Below, piece by piece: positions 1 through 7,240 of a stretch of 20,018 nucleotides of DNA (positions are counted from its first letter, which is position 1; the number at the start of each line of letters is the position of its first letter). The stretch is from Candidatus Heimdallarchaeota archaeon. GTDB taxonomy: Archaea > Asgardarchaeota > Heimdallarchaeia > Heimdallarchaeales > Kariarchaeaceae. Below the pieces are notes generated by a model, which did not search any database, was not told the origin of the DNA, and saw only the letters and a list, made by a program, of their open reading frames with translations. The position numbers and the translations under genes were made by a program. The stretch spans positions 1 through 20,018 of the forward strand of contig WAMJ01000251.1 of the NCBI GenBank assembly GCA_015522385.1, given 5' to 3'.

Positions 1-222
1 ATGCTGAGGAGCTTGGCGAATGAGCTCAATTATTTTTGTTGTTGGTTCGTCGTCATCTATTGGGAGCGAGGTCTCCTCAATGTTCTCCACAAGTGTACCT
101 CCTCTCATGTAGACCGAGTAGATCTGAACTTCAGTCCATTCCCGAAGATTGAAACCTCCGTCATCAATCCCCACTACAGGAATTGTCATCCTGTCAATAT
201 TGTCGGGACGAGTTATAGACAT
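1..222 (-). CDS. DUF99 family protein, N-terminal part only (cut by left window edge)
   Basis: Translating the minus strand from the ATG at 222-220 gives 74 open codons up to base 1, so the gene continues outside the window. Residues 15-23 read PVVGIDDGG, and a conserved-looking VYMRGGTLVENIE segment follows at about 37-50. This glycine/aspartate-rich GIDDG start followed by an MRGG segment is what I know of the archaeal DUF99 (UPF0215) family, whose function is not established. A TAG stop lies directly upstream of the ATG, so the start is at 222 or at the internal Met12 (base 189). The second is attractive because an AT-rich element at 212-219 lies about 27 bases upstream, as expected for a leaderless archaeal transcript. 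It is divergent from the gene starting at 237. The family call rests on the N-terminal motif alone. Confidence 0.72.
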   Translation of the reverse strand, partial: MSITRPDNIDRMTIPVVGIDDGGFNLREWTEVQIYSVYMRGGTLVENIEETSLPIDDDEPTTKIIELIRQAPQH

Positions 223-231
223 ATCTATAAC
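212..231. promoter_or_regulatory. Perfect inverted repeat with TATA-like arms between two divergent genes
   Basis: GTTATAGA at 212-219 and TCTATAAC at 224-231 are exact reverse complements separated by CATA. Each arm looks like an archaeal TATA element on one strand. The minus-strand arm lies about 27 bases before the Met12 codon of the DUF99 gene. The plus-strand arm would place a transcript start near 254, upstream of the alternative start at 336 of the rightward gene. A bidirectional promoter or an operator is inferred; only the repeat itself is seen. Confidence 0.45.
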
Positions 232-236
232 ACGTA

Positions 237-1109
237 ATGGAACAAGTATTTATCCCAATATGTCAAGACATATTTGTGGAAAGAGAGTTCGGAACAGTCA
301 TAAGTCAAAAAGAGAAGGAGGAGGCAATCGAGAAGATGAAAGAACTTATTGATTCATCACCCGATGATGCCATAAATTACCTCAGGGAGAATCCTGTTGC
401 CACACTGGTTCTTCCCAAGATAAAACTTCAGATGGATGAGTTGGATCAGGAGAAATGCAAGATTTTCTTAAAACTATTGGATGAGGAGCGAGAAAACCTC
501 TTCCTCCCCATTTCAAGTATGGAGCGAAATGGGTTAGCATTTACTTTGGAACTACTCATAGACAATTGGAGAGAAGTTTTCGGGGAGAACGACATATTGG
601 CCATGAAGAAGATATTCAATGATAGCATCCTGATGATAGAGGACAAAATCGACAAGACCGACCTTTCCTCTGGAAATAAGGTAATCATCGAGATGTTAAA
701 TGATTTCAAATACAGAATAAAGTCCTTGGAGAACTACGAACGCAAACAGTTTAGGCAGCAGTTCTCAAAATACGAGGAAAAGATAAGGGAGTACGTTCGA
801 GAACTGGTAAATACTACCATTGGGCTAAAAGAGATCCCGGGAGAACTCGACCTACTTCTACAGATATCGACCATGTCAATCTACACCATGATTGAGTTCA
901 GAGCCCACCTGTCAAAGATTCTCGCGAGTGAGCTACGCTCTGCATTCGGGTTCGAGGAGGAGGAGATGAAGTATAACTTAGCACCATGGATTGGAATCCT
1001 TGAGCACACGGCCGCCGCTACAGAGGACAGTTTACAGACAAAGGTCAGCGAGACCAAACTTGAGGAGAATGAAGATAAGCCTCAGAGTACAGACGAAAAT
1101 TATATGTGA
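237..1109 (+). CDS. Uncharacterised, mostly alpha-helical acidic protein
   Basis: I do not recognise this 290-residue protein. It is predicted soluble, with no signal peptide or membrane segment. It is rich in Glu, Lys and Leu with helical periodicity, especially at about residues 25-115 and 150-200, where a charged stretch around KYEEKIREYVRELV could form a coiled coil. A less charged helical part follows (about 200-255), then a disordered acidic tail rich in Glu, Thr and Ser. The start is uncertain. ATG 237 leaves only 14 bases to the divergent gene, so the promoter would lie inside a gene. Met34 (base 336) would give a normal divergent promoter region, and the first 33 codons are AT-rich like promoter DNA. 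The last 10 bases overlap the end of the convergent moeA fusion gene. Codon use and the long helical frame support a real gene. Confidence 0.75.
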   Translation: MEQVFIPICQDIFVEREFGTVISQKEKEEAIEKMKELIDSSPDDAINYLRENPVATLVLPKIKLQMDELDQEKCKIFLKLLDEERENLFLPISSMERNGLAFTLELLIDNWREVFGENDILAMKKIFNDSILMIEDKIDKTDLSSGNKVIIEMLNDFKYRIKSLENYERKQFRQQFSKYEEKIREYVRELVNTTIGLKEIPGELDLLLQISTMSIYTMIEFRAHLSKILASELRSAFGFEEEEMKYNLAPWIGILEHTAAATEDSLQTKVSETKLEENEDKPQSTDENYM

Positions 1110-2947
1110 TAACCATGCTCAATCTTAGAAGGAAGATCATAGTTCTTCAGAAAGTCCTTGAAGACCTGTACAGGTTCGCTTGAGTCATCGGTTGAAACGA
1201 TTGAAAAGATTTGCTTATCTAGTGGGAGAAATTCAGTCCCTTCAATGGCATCCCGTTCAAGCCCAAAACAGAAATCTGCACGTTTCTGAAGTATCAATTC
1301 CAGAGCAGAGTAGACTGTTTTTGTGATGTTGTTGTACCCATCCACGTCTGGGGTTAGGTAGCTGTCACTCATCGCTCGAAGACTGGTACCCAAGGGGTAG
1401 TTTATCATCCTATGTCTAACTGCATCTTGGAGGTTGGAGATTCCAAGTCCCTCCCTGAAAAGGATACCAAATGACCTCTTATACCCAAATATCACACTGT
1501 CAGGAGGATTGTCAAAACTGGCGATGGTTGCAAAGTGGCACTCACCTCTCTTGAGGGATGCCTTACCCCCCGTAGATGAAGTGGAGACGAATCTCACCCT
1601 GTATGCAGGATACATGTGAGTAAATTCTTGTAGAATTCTGTTGAAGAGAACATCATACTCTCCGATGATCTGAATATCTACGAGGTGAATCTTGGACGAT
1701 ATCAACCGGATACTATATTCCTCACCAGGAGAGATAAAAGCTACTCCTTCTGGTATCTGTACAAAACCATCAGCGAGACCGATAGAAGTGATTGCACCGC
1801 TTCCACCAGGAACAGGAAAGGCAACAGTCTCACCATTAATTCTAATAAGGTTGACCGGTTTGAACTCATGTCTGCCAGGGGGGCTCCGTATTTTTTGCTT
1901 AATGATTGCAGGGATCTCTGCATCTTGAGCTAGCGGGGGCAATCCTGCCAAGGTTCTGATGTAGCGAAGGACGAGGAGGTGCATGATGGAAAGTGCAGAT
2001 GCGGGATTTCCGGGCAGACCAATAATCGGAGTGCCATTACACGATCCAAGGATTGTAGGTTTTCCCGGTTTTACCTTTAGACCGTGAACGAGTAGGCCAG
2101 GGTTGCCGATGTCATCAATGACTTTGTAGAGCATGTCTCCCATACCCGCAGATGTACCACCGGAGATGATTATCAGGTCGTATTTGCCTAAGACCTCACT
2201 CAGGTGACTATTTATTTCCTCGTAGGTGTCTGGAATAATTCCTAAGTAGTGCGGGTTCCCACCGTTCTCAAGAACACTTGCCTGAATCATAGTAGCGTTA
2301 ATGTCATAGATCTTTCCTGGTTCTAATTTCTCTCCGAGCTCCACAACCTCGTCTCCAGAGCTAAACACTCCGATCCTAGGTTTTCTCAGAACGGAAACAG
2401 TCTCCATCCCGAGTGAGGCAACGATCGCCAAGTCCCTTGGAGTCAATGTTGTTTTTGCCCGGAGGATCAACTGTCCTCGCCTTATGTCTGAACCTGCAGA
2501 CATTATGTTCTCAGAAGGGCTCGTGGGGCGGTATATCTCCACTTCATCACCCTTTACTTCGGTGTATTCCACCATCACCACAGAATCGTATCCCAATGGC
2601 ATAGGAGATCCCGTAGAGACCTCTACGCATGTACCCGGTAATGCATCTCCCTCGAAGACATGTCCAGCCTTTATCCCACCGATTACCTTTAACCTTATTC
2701 CATTGTTCTCCATGGCGGTTTCGATCTCTTTGGAATTGACAGCGTAGCCATCCATGAGGACTCTGTCGAAAGGAGGTACACTGATTGGAGAAAAGAGGTC
2801 GTCAGCGAGTACCCTGTTCAGAGCGTTGTAGATCCCAACAGCCTCTGTTTCTGTAATACTGGTTCTGATCTGAGATGTAAAGATATTCCATGCCTCTTCT
2901 GGATCGATAAGTGACCTGAAAACTTTTCTCTCTGACATAATCCTCAC
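1100..2947 (-). CDS. moeA: MoeA molybdopterin molybdenumtransferase fused to a C-terminal substrate-binding-protein-like domain
   Basis: MoeA inserts molybdate (or tungstate) into adenylylated molybdopterin, a late step of Mo/W cofactor synthesis in the cytoplasm. Residues 1 to about 415 carry the MoeA signatures: MDGYAV at 65-70, SGGTSAG at 262-268, KPGKP at 293-297 and LPGNPAS at 311-317. A further domain of about 190 residues (about 421-610) begins IHLVDIQIIGEYDVLF and resembles the periplasmic-binding-protein-like domain (PBP_like type) that follows MoeA in many archaea and some bacteria. It has no signal peptide, so it would act in the cytoplasm, perhaps sensing or delivering oxyanion. 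The length (615 against about 410 for plain MoeA) fits the fusion. The GTG start at 2947 overlaps the TGA of the upstream moeA as GTGA, implying translational coupling; ATG 2938 is an alternative. Confidence 0.92.
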   Translation of the reverse strand: MRIMSERKVFRSLIDPEEAWNIFTSQIRTSITETEAVGIYNALNRVLADDLFSPISVPPFDRVLMDGYAVNSKEIETAMENNGIRLKVIGGIKAGHVFEGDALPGTCVEVSTGSPMPLGYDSVVMVEYTEVKGDEVEIYRPTSPSENIMSAGSDIRRGQLILRAKTTLTPRDLAIVASLGMETVSVLRKPRIGVFSSGDEVVELGEKLEPGKIYDINATMIQASVLENGGNPHYLGIIPDTYEEINSHLSEVLGKYDLIIISGGTSAGMGDMLYKVIDDIGNPGLLVHGLKVKPGKPTILGSCNGTPIIGLPGNPASALSIMHLLVLRYIRTLAGLPPLAQDAEIPAIIKQKIRSPPGRHEFKPVNLIRINGETVAFPVPGGSGAITSIGLADGFVQIPEGVAFISPGEEYSIRLISSKIHLVDIQIIGEYDVLFNRILQEFTHMYPAYRVRFVSTSSTGGKASLKRGECHFATIASFDNPPDSVIFGYKRSFGILFREGLGISNLQDAVRHRMINYPLGTSLRAMSDSYLTPDVDGYNNITKTVYSALELILQKRADFCFGLERDAIEGTEFLPLDKQIFSIVSTDDSSEPVQVFKDFLKNYDLPSKIEHGYHI

Positions 2948-4215
2948 AACCTCGTGTAATCAAGGACTCGAACCTTCACAGTTGATCCCTTTGGATAACC
3001 TTCGACATCCTCAGGAACCTCTAGAAGATAGTCCGCGAGAACCAGTGAGCTGAGAATTCCAGCACCTGTGATACGTATAAGATCGACGATAGGTGTTCCG
3101 TCCTCTGACTCACCACACTTTTTGAGACGGACAAAATCCCTAATACCTGGATTTGAGGGGATGGTCTGATTCAGGATAACATCAGTGTATGATCGTGGAT
3201 TCCTGAATCCTGTCCAACGAGCAAGTATCTCTTGTCCGAAATTCTCAAAGTTCAGGAACGCGGCAAGTGGGTAACCAGGAAGTGCTAGGATAGGCACCTC
3301 AGTATTGCCTTCCATGATCTTACCCAAAATTACCGGTTTACCTGGTCTTATGGAGATTCCGTGAACCCATATCTCCCCCATGACTGATACAACCTCCTCC
3401 ATATAGTCCTTTGTTCCCACAGAGGTTCCACCGGTAGTAATGATAAAGTCGGTATGTGGGATTATCCTCGCCAATGTATCCATTATGGTATCAGGGTCGT
3501 CCTCACAAGACGTGCTGGTTACAACCTTTGCTCCAAGGCACTTCGCCCAAAGAGCAATGGCCGGACGGTTGCTGTCGTAAACCTGACCTATGCCTAGTTT
3601 CTGTGATGCAGGAACGAGTTCGTTGCCAGTGGAGACAACTGCAACACGGGGCCTTCTGTAGACATTCACCTCAGTGATTCCCATAGAGATCAAGAGAGAG
3701 ATATCCATGAGACTGAGAATGCGACCTGCTTTGAAAATGAGTGTTCCTTGCTTGACATCCTCATCTTTCTCCGCGACATTCCTTCCACTAACAACGGGGC
3801 TGTATACTTCGATGAAGCCTTCTTCCAACTGATCTGTGTCCTCCACCTTGACGACCGCATCTGCTCCTTCGGGAACTGGCGCACCTGTCAGGATCTTCAT
3901 ACATTCTCCTTCACTGATAGACTTGACAATGGTTTCCCCAATGTCAGAACTACCCACAAGCCTAAGTGTCTTGGGAGAGGTGTCACTTGCTCCATAGGTA
4001 TCACTCGCCACCACAGCGTAGCCATCCATTGCAGATCGTCTGAAACCAGGGAGATCCAAAGGAGAGCTGACATCTTCTACAAGTTTACGTCTGTGGGCTT
4101 CTTCAACAGGAATGACCTCTGGTTCGGGCTCGAATCTAGCCTTCTCCATGAAAATCCGTGTCGCTTCCTCCAACCTTGTCGTGGACGCAAATCCTCTCCA
4201 TTTTACAGAAGTCAC
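2944..4215 (-). CDS. moeA: MoeA molybdopterin molybdenumtransferase (single-domain paralogue)
   Basis: This 423-residue protein has the full MoeA layout: MDGYAV at 63-68, the GAPVPEGADAVVKVED segment of domain 3, TTGGTSVG in the MogA-like domain, RPGKP, and LPGYPLA where the neighbouring paralogue has LPGNPAS. It would catalyse Mo or W insertion into the pterin. Archaea often carry two MoeA copies, and it has been proposed that they differ in metal preference; which copy uses which metal cannot be read here. It is the first gene of a leftward operon with the MoeA-PBP fusion, coupled by a 4-base GTGA overlap. The start is GTG 4215 with no Shine-Dalgarno sequence. An AT-rich ATTAAT stretch about 24 bases upstream on the minus strand suggests a leaderless transcript. 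mobA is divergent, so cofactor genes lie on both sides of the promoter. Confidence 0.93.
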   Translation of the reverse strand: MTSVKWRGFASTTRLEEATRIFMEKARFEPEPEVIPVEEAHRRKLVEDVSSPLDLPGFRRSAMDGYAVVASDTYGASDTSPKTLRLVGSSDIGETIVKSISEGECMKILTGAPVPEGADAVVKVEDTDQLEEGFIEVYSPVVSGRNVAEKDEDVKQGTLIFKAGRILSLMDISLLISMGITEVNVYRRPRVAVVSTGNELVPASQKLGIGQVYDSNRPAIALWAKCLGAKVVTSTSCEDDPDTIMDTLARIIPHTDFIITTGGTSVGTKDYMEEVVSVMGEIWVHGISIRPGKPVILGKIMEGNTEVPILALPGYPLAAFLNFENFGQEILARWTGFRNPRSYTDVILNQTIPSNPGIRDFVRLKKCGESEDGTPIVDLIRITGAGILSSLVLADYLLEVPEDVEGYPKGSTVKVRVLDYTRL

Positions 4216-4238
4216 AGGTAACAGCAGACGATGAAGAT

Positions 4239-4260
4239 TAATTCAGTTGCGATTGAATTA
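4239..4260. promoter_or_regulatory. Inverted repeat in the moeA/mobA divergent promoter region
   Basis: TAATTCA at 4239-4245 and TGAATTA at 4254-4260 are perfect 7-base complements around an 8-base spacer. The left arm overlaps the TATA-like sequence proposed for leftward moeA, and the rightward TATA-like TTAATATT lies at 4274-4281. A regulator bound here could control both directions. The repeat is visible; the operator role is inferred. Confidence 0.35.
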
Positions 4261-4273
4261 CATACAAATAATC

Positions 4274-4281
4274 TTAATATT
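4274..4281 (+). promoter_or_regulatory. TATA-like element for mobA
   Basis: TTAATATT lies 19-26 bases upstream of the ATG at 4300, and no Shine-Dalgarno sequence precedes that ATG. This fits a leaderless archaeal transcript. It is the main reason for starting MobA at 4300 rather than at the upstream in-frame ATG at 4231. Confidence 0.4.
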
Positions 4282-4299
4282 GTAAAAGAAGTTGAATAT

Positions 4300-5001
4300 A
4301 TGGCTGTATCTGCGATCATATTGGCAGGAGGAGAGTCCTCACGATTTGGTTCTGACAAGACCTTCTTTGAAGTAGAGGGTCGAACATTTATTCAGAGAGT
4401 TATGAACACTGTATCAAATATCGCAGATCAGATAATAGTCAGCGTCGACACTGAAAAGAAGGCACAGATGGTGAGGGAGCACCTAGATAACAATCGAATA
4501 AGCCTGTCCATTGACCGAGTGAGACGAGGACCAGCTGTTGCAATAAAGCATTCCGCTGAGCTGGCGACAAACGACAATCTTATCATAGTGCCAACAGACC
4601 TACCATTCGTCAGGACTACGGACATTAACAGATTGGTTGATGCCATCACGAATAGTGAGTTCAGCATTTACAGGATCAAAGAGAGATTCACCATGCTCTT
4701 TTTTGGTTGTAGGAAGCAAGTTATCAATAGGGTACAAAATCCCTTTAGGGCTAGAGAGTTCCTCTGGAATGCCAGATCATGCACGATATTCGAGGCAGAA
4801 TCCTATGGAAATCTGATAAACATCAATACGAAAGAGATGATTCCAAGACGAATAACAGATTTGAACATCTCGGACACTTACAGGTTAGAAATCCCATCTT
4901 TTGGAGAGGACTGTGCAGGTAGGTTGGAAAGGTACAAGTTCTGGCAAGATTATCCAGACATGGAGGAAAAGTTGAGGAAGTATATCAGCAATTGCAAATG
5001 A
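4300..5001 (+). CDS. mobA: MobA-type molybdenum cofactor guanylyltransferase
   Basis: MobA attaches GMP from GTP to molybdopterin-bound metal to make the guanine dinucleotide form of the cofactor. Starting at ATG 4300 the protein has 233 residues and begins MAVSAIILAGGESSRFGSDK, the nucleotidyltransferase signature LAGGxSxRFGxDK placed at the N-terminus as usual. RRGPAVAIKHSAE follows, then LIIVPTDLPFV, which matches the metal- and nucleotide-binding DxP segment of the family, and a late NINTKE motif. An in-frame ATG at 4231 would add 23 residues ahead of the strand that normally begins the fold; that DNA is AT-rich promoter sequence, so I reject it. It is divergent from the moeA operon. A general NTP-transferase role is a weaker alternative, disfavoured by the neighbours. 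Confidence 0.88.
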   Translation: MAVSAIILAGGESSRFGSDKTFFEVEGRTFIQRVMNTVSNIADQIIVSVDTEKKAQMVREHLDNNRISLSIDRVRRGPAVAIKHSAELATNDNLIIVPTDLPFVRTTDINRLVDAITNSEFSIYRIKERFTMLFFGCRKQVINRVQNPFRAREFLWNARSCTIFEAESYGNLININTKEMIPRRITDLNISDTYRLEIPSFGEDCAGRLERYKFWQDYPDMEEKLRKYISNCK

Positions 5002-5233
5002 CCCAATATGTACTAATGACCAACTAGTTCAGGGACATACTTTTATTCACTATAATCATTTGAGTGAAAGAACAGGAAAAATCAGATGGTAGCATATTGC
5101 CAAAACAAATTAAAATATTGCCTTTGGTCGTTGTCAGAAATAGGAGTTTCGTGATCATCTATAATGGGGGGGATTCTGTGTCATTCTAAATAATACACTC
5201 AGAAATTGCGTGTAACACGAGTTATCCGTAAAT
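5002..5233. other. Convergent intergenic region with short repeats, no gene seen
   Basis: This 232-base AT-rich stretch separates the convergent ends of mobA and the TPR gene. It holds an 8-base direct repeat (ATATTGCC at 5094-5101 and 5115-5122, 21 bases apart), a weak hairpin (TTCACT 5046-5051 with AGTGAA 5063-5068) and a short palindrome, CGTGT-A-ACACG, at 5209-5219, 15 bases beyond the TPR stop. The hairpins might aid termination. I find no tRNA fold and no convincing small ORF. Confidence 0.4.
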
Positions 5234-6805
5234 CTACCCGTGAAGCTCAATGATGGAGTTGAGGTAATCCTCCAGTTGCGACTGTTTCATCTTGCTCCTC
5301 AGCTTGGTTCCCGACACATCCAAATCCTTCATGACCTTCAACTCCTCCTTCATTCGGTCCTCAAAAACGGCCAATCGGGATTGGTACGAAACCATCTTGT
5401 TTTCCTTAATGACTTGACGAGCCTTATCTAGATGCTGTTCATACTTCTTGCCCTCGCTCATGATCAGTGCGAAGTGTGCATGAAGGAAATTGATCTCTAC
5501 TTCCAATCGAGGATTGTTCGAACGGAGGAGCAGGTCATTAAGTTTCTCAATTATAGAAGAAAACTCCTCCAACACCTCCTGTTCATTAAGAATAAGATAT
5601 TCTCTCAGTACAAGATCAGCCAGATTGAAGAGGGCAGATATCCTGAATTGGAACTCTAGTTTTTCCTTTCTGAGAATATTTCTAAATATTAACTGGGATT
5701 TTACTATCGACGTCAGATCCTTGTTCTTACGGAGAAACATGCCCTCTGCCATCTTGGCTCTGACTTCTACCTCAGGTGAGGTCGAGGTCTCCATCAGCTT
5801 TCTCAATCGCATCGTGATTGCATAGGTATCACGTCCTGTTGCCATGTAGATCTTCTGTAGAAGGTAAAGTGCATCTGCGAGATCTGGGTCGCTCGGTTGA
5901 TCCTCGAATCTTAGGATCAGCGGGATAATGTAATTCTCCGACTTCTTATAATCGCGGAGTTGGTAGTAGACGGTTGCTAGATTGAGGTAATTAGATCGCA
6001 CATAGTCAAAACCTTCTATATTCTCACGGTGTCGAAGACTATTGTGAAAATGATCTAATGCCTCCCTGAAGTTTCCAAGAGCCTCCAAAGTTACACCAAT
6101 ATTGTTCTCGACGGACGCGACATCATTGGCAGATTCTAGTTCTTTGTACAGTTCAAGGGAAGAGCGGTAATACTCAAGAGCCTTCTGTAGCTCACCTAGA
6201 CTGTCGTACACCACCCCAATGTTGTTCAGTGTGTTGGCGATATCACCTTTATTACCAATCTTACGGTCGATCGTGAGGCATTGATTGTAGTATCCCAATG
6301 CGTCCTCGAATTCTCCTTGATTTCTCAAGACAATTCCTAGGTTATTATAGACGATAGCCATCCCCCCGTCGTCATCATAAGCTGCCTTAATCCTAAGGGC
6401 CTTCTCAAGTTCAGAACGAGCCTCGGAGTACTTCCCCAAACCCTTGAGAAGGAGACCGAGAAGGTTGAAATAGTCAGCTAATAGAACGTCTTTACCATCA
6501 TTTAAATCTAGGTCTAACGGATCAATTTGCCGCAATAGGTCATAACCCTCCTTGTATTTTCCTAGTTTGTTAAGAAGGTAGGCCTTGTTAGTAATTGTCT
6601 TGAGTAGAATCGGAGGATCTAGATTGCTACTTAGGAGTTTGTCAAATAAAGCCGATGCCTTACGGAACTCACCAATATGGGTGAAGATAAGCGCCTTGAG
6701 GAGCTCTAGTCTTTTGCTATATTCATGACTCTGAATGAGATCCAGAGCTTCGTTATACCTGCCACTGACATAGAGTGACACGATCTCATCTGGAACCTCA
6801 TCCAT
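5234..6805 (-). CDS. Tetratricopeptide-repeat protein
   Basis: This is a 523-residue soluble protein. About eight TPR-type helical hairpins occupy residues 1 to about 300. The clearest are three consecutive units reading YNNLGIVLRNQGEFEDALGYY, then NNIGVVYDSLGELQKALEYY, then NNIGVTLEALGNFREALDHF, spaced 40 residues apart as in Rapsyn/LGN-like 40-residue TPRs. The C-terminal half (about 300-523) is helical without clear repeats and ends in a charged segment. Such proteins are protein-interaction scaffolds; I cannot name the partner. This two-part layout reminds me of TPR proteins that are abundant in Asgard archaea, which is an impression only. It is the last gene of a leftward operon, 24 bases after the Nudix stop, with an ATG start and no strong Shine-Dalgarno sequence. 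The regulator AbrB-PhoU heads the operon. Confidence 0.88.
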   Translation of the reverse strand: MDEVPDEIVSLYVSGRYNEALDLIQSHEYSKRLELLKALIFTHIGEFRKASALFDKLLSSNLDPPILLKTITNKAYLLNKLGKYKEGYDLLRQIDPLDLDLNDGKDVLLADYFNLLGLLLKGLGKYSEARSELEKALRIKAAYDDDGGMAIVYNNLGIVLRNQGEFEDALGYYNQCLTIDRKIGNKGDIANTLNNIGVVYDSLGELQKALEYYRSSLELYKELESANDVASVENNIGVTLEALGNFREALDHFHNSLRHRENIEGFDYVRSNYLNLATVYYQLRDYKKSENYIIPLILRFEDQPSDPDLADALYLLQKIYMATGRDTYAITMRLRKLMETSTSPEVEVRAKMAEGMFLRKNKDLTSIVKSQLIFRNILRKEKLEFQFRISALFNLADLVLREYLILNEQEVLEEFSSIIEKLNDLLLRSNNPRLEVEINFLHAHFALIMSEGKKYEQHLDKARQVIKENKMVSYQSRLAVFEDRMKEELKVMKDLDVSGTKLRSKMKQSQLEDYLNSIIELHG

Positions 6806-6829
6806 AGTCTCATTCTTAGTATTGTGAAT

Positions 6830-7240
6830 TTAGGGATTTCTAGAAGTTTGTTCAATATATTCACGGATACGGTCAAGCATAGGTATATCAAGGGCAGCCC
6901 ATTCTAAATTCTCAAATTCAATTGGTCTTACCCATTGGTAGTTCTGGCCGACATTTAGGAAGAGGTCACCTCCAATAATTTCGCACTCCAAAGCGATCAT
7001 TATGTAGTGGTCTCCACCTAGGATATCAGCAGAGATGGCAATAGGGTTCCCCACCGATATCGTGAGATTTAACTCTTCCATAATCTCACGTTTTAGCGAA
7101 ACTGCAGGATCCTCACCGAATTCTACCTTACCTCCAGGAAACTCCCACTTGTTGCCCTCCATGGAATCGATCTCTCGATGCACGACCAATACCGCAGCCT
7201 CGTTTACAATTACCGCGCAGACAACTAATTTCTGCTTCAC
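6830..7240 (-). CDS. Nudix hydrolase (MutT-like)
   Basis: Nudix enzymes hydrolyse a nucleoside diphosphate linked to another group, using Mg2+ or Mn2+. In this 136-residue protein the Nudix box runs from G37 to L59: G, five residues, E43, seven residues, then REIMEE at 51-56. The usual glycine of the final G-hydrophobic pair is Asn58. The size and the N-terminal VVCAVIVNEAAVLVVHR strand resemble MutT-type 8-oxo-dGTP or nucleotide-pool cleaning enzymes, but the substrate cannot be read from sequence. The start is GTG 7240, which overlaps the TGA of the upstream AbrB-PhoU gene as GTGA, so translation is probably coupled. The TPR gene follows after 24 bases. Confidence 0.9.
   Translation of the reverse strand: MKQKLVVCAVIVNEAAVLVVHREIDSMEGNKWEFPGGKVEFGEDPAVSLKREIMEELNLTISVGNPIAISADILGGDHYIMIALECEIIGGDLFLNVGQNYQWVRPIEFENLEWAALDIPMLDRIREYIEQTSRNP

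Noticed and set aside
1..237. Rightward 78-codon frame at the left edge
   Set aside because: It lies opposite the DUF99 reading frame, has an unusual Cys/Trp/Tyr-rich composition and no domain; it is a shadow.
3748..4221. 157-codon rightward frame inside moeA
   Set aside because: It lies wholly opposite a well-supported moeA, is Cys/His/Arg-rich without domain signs, and has no start signals.
4231..4299. 23-residue N-terminal extension of MobA from the upstream ATG
   Set aside because: The MobA fold normally begins right at the LAGG strand, and this DNA is AT-rich with TATA-like elements and an inverted repeat.
5209..5219. Palindrome CGTGTAACACG as a transcription terminator
   Set aside because: The stem is only 5 pairs and no T run follows in either direction; kept only as a note in the intergenic entry.
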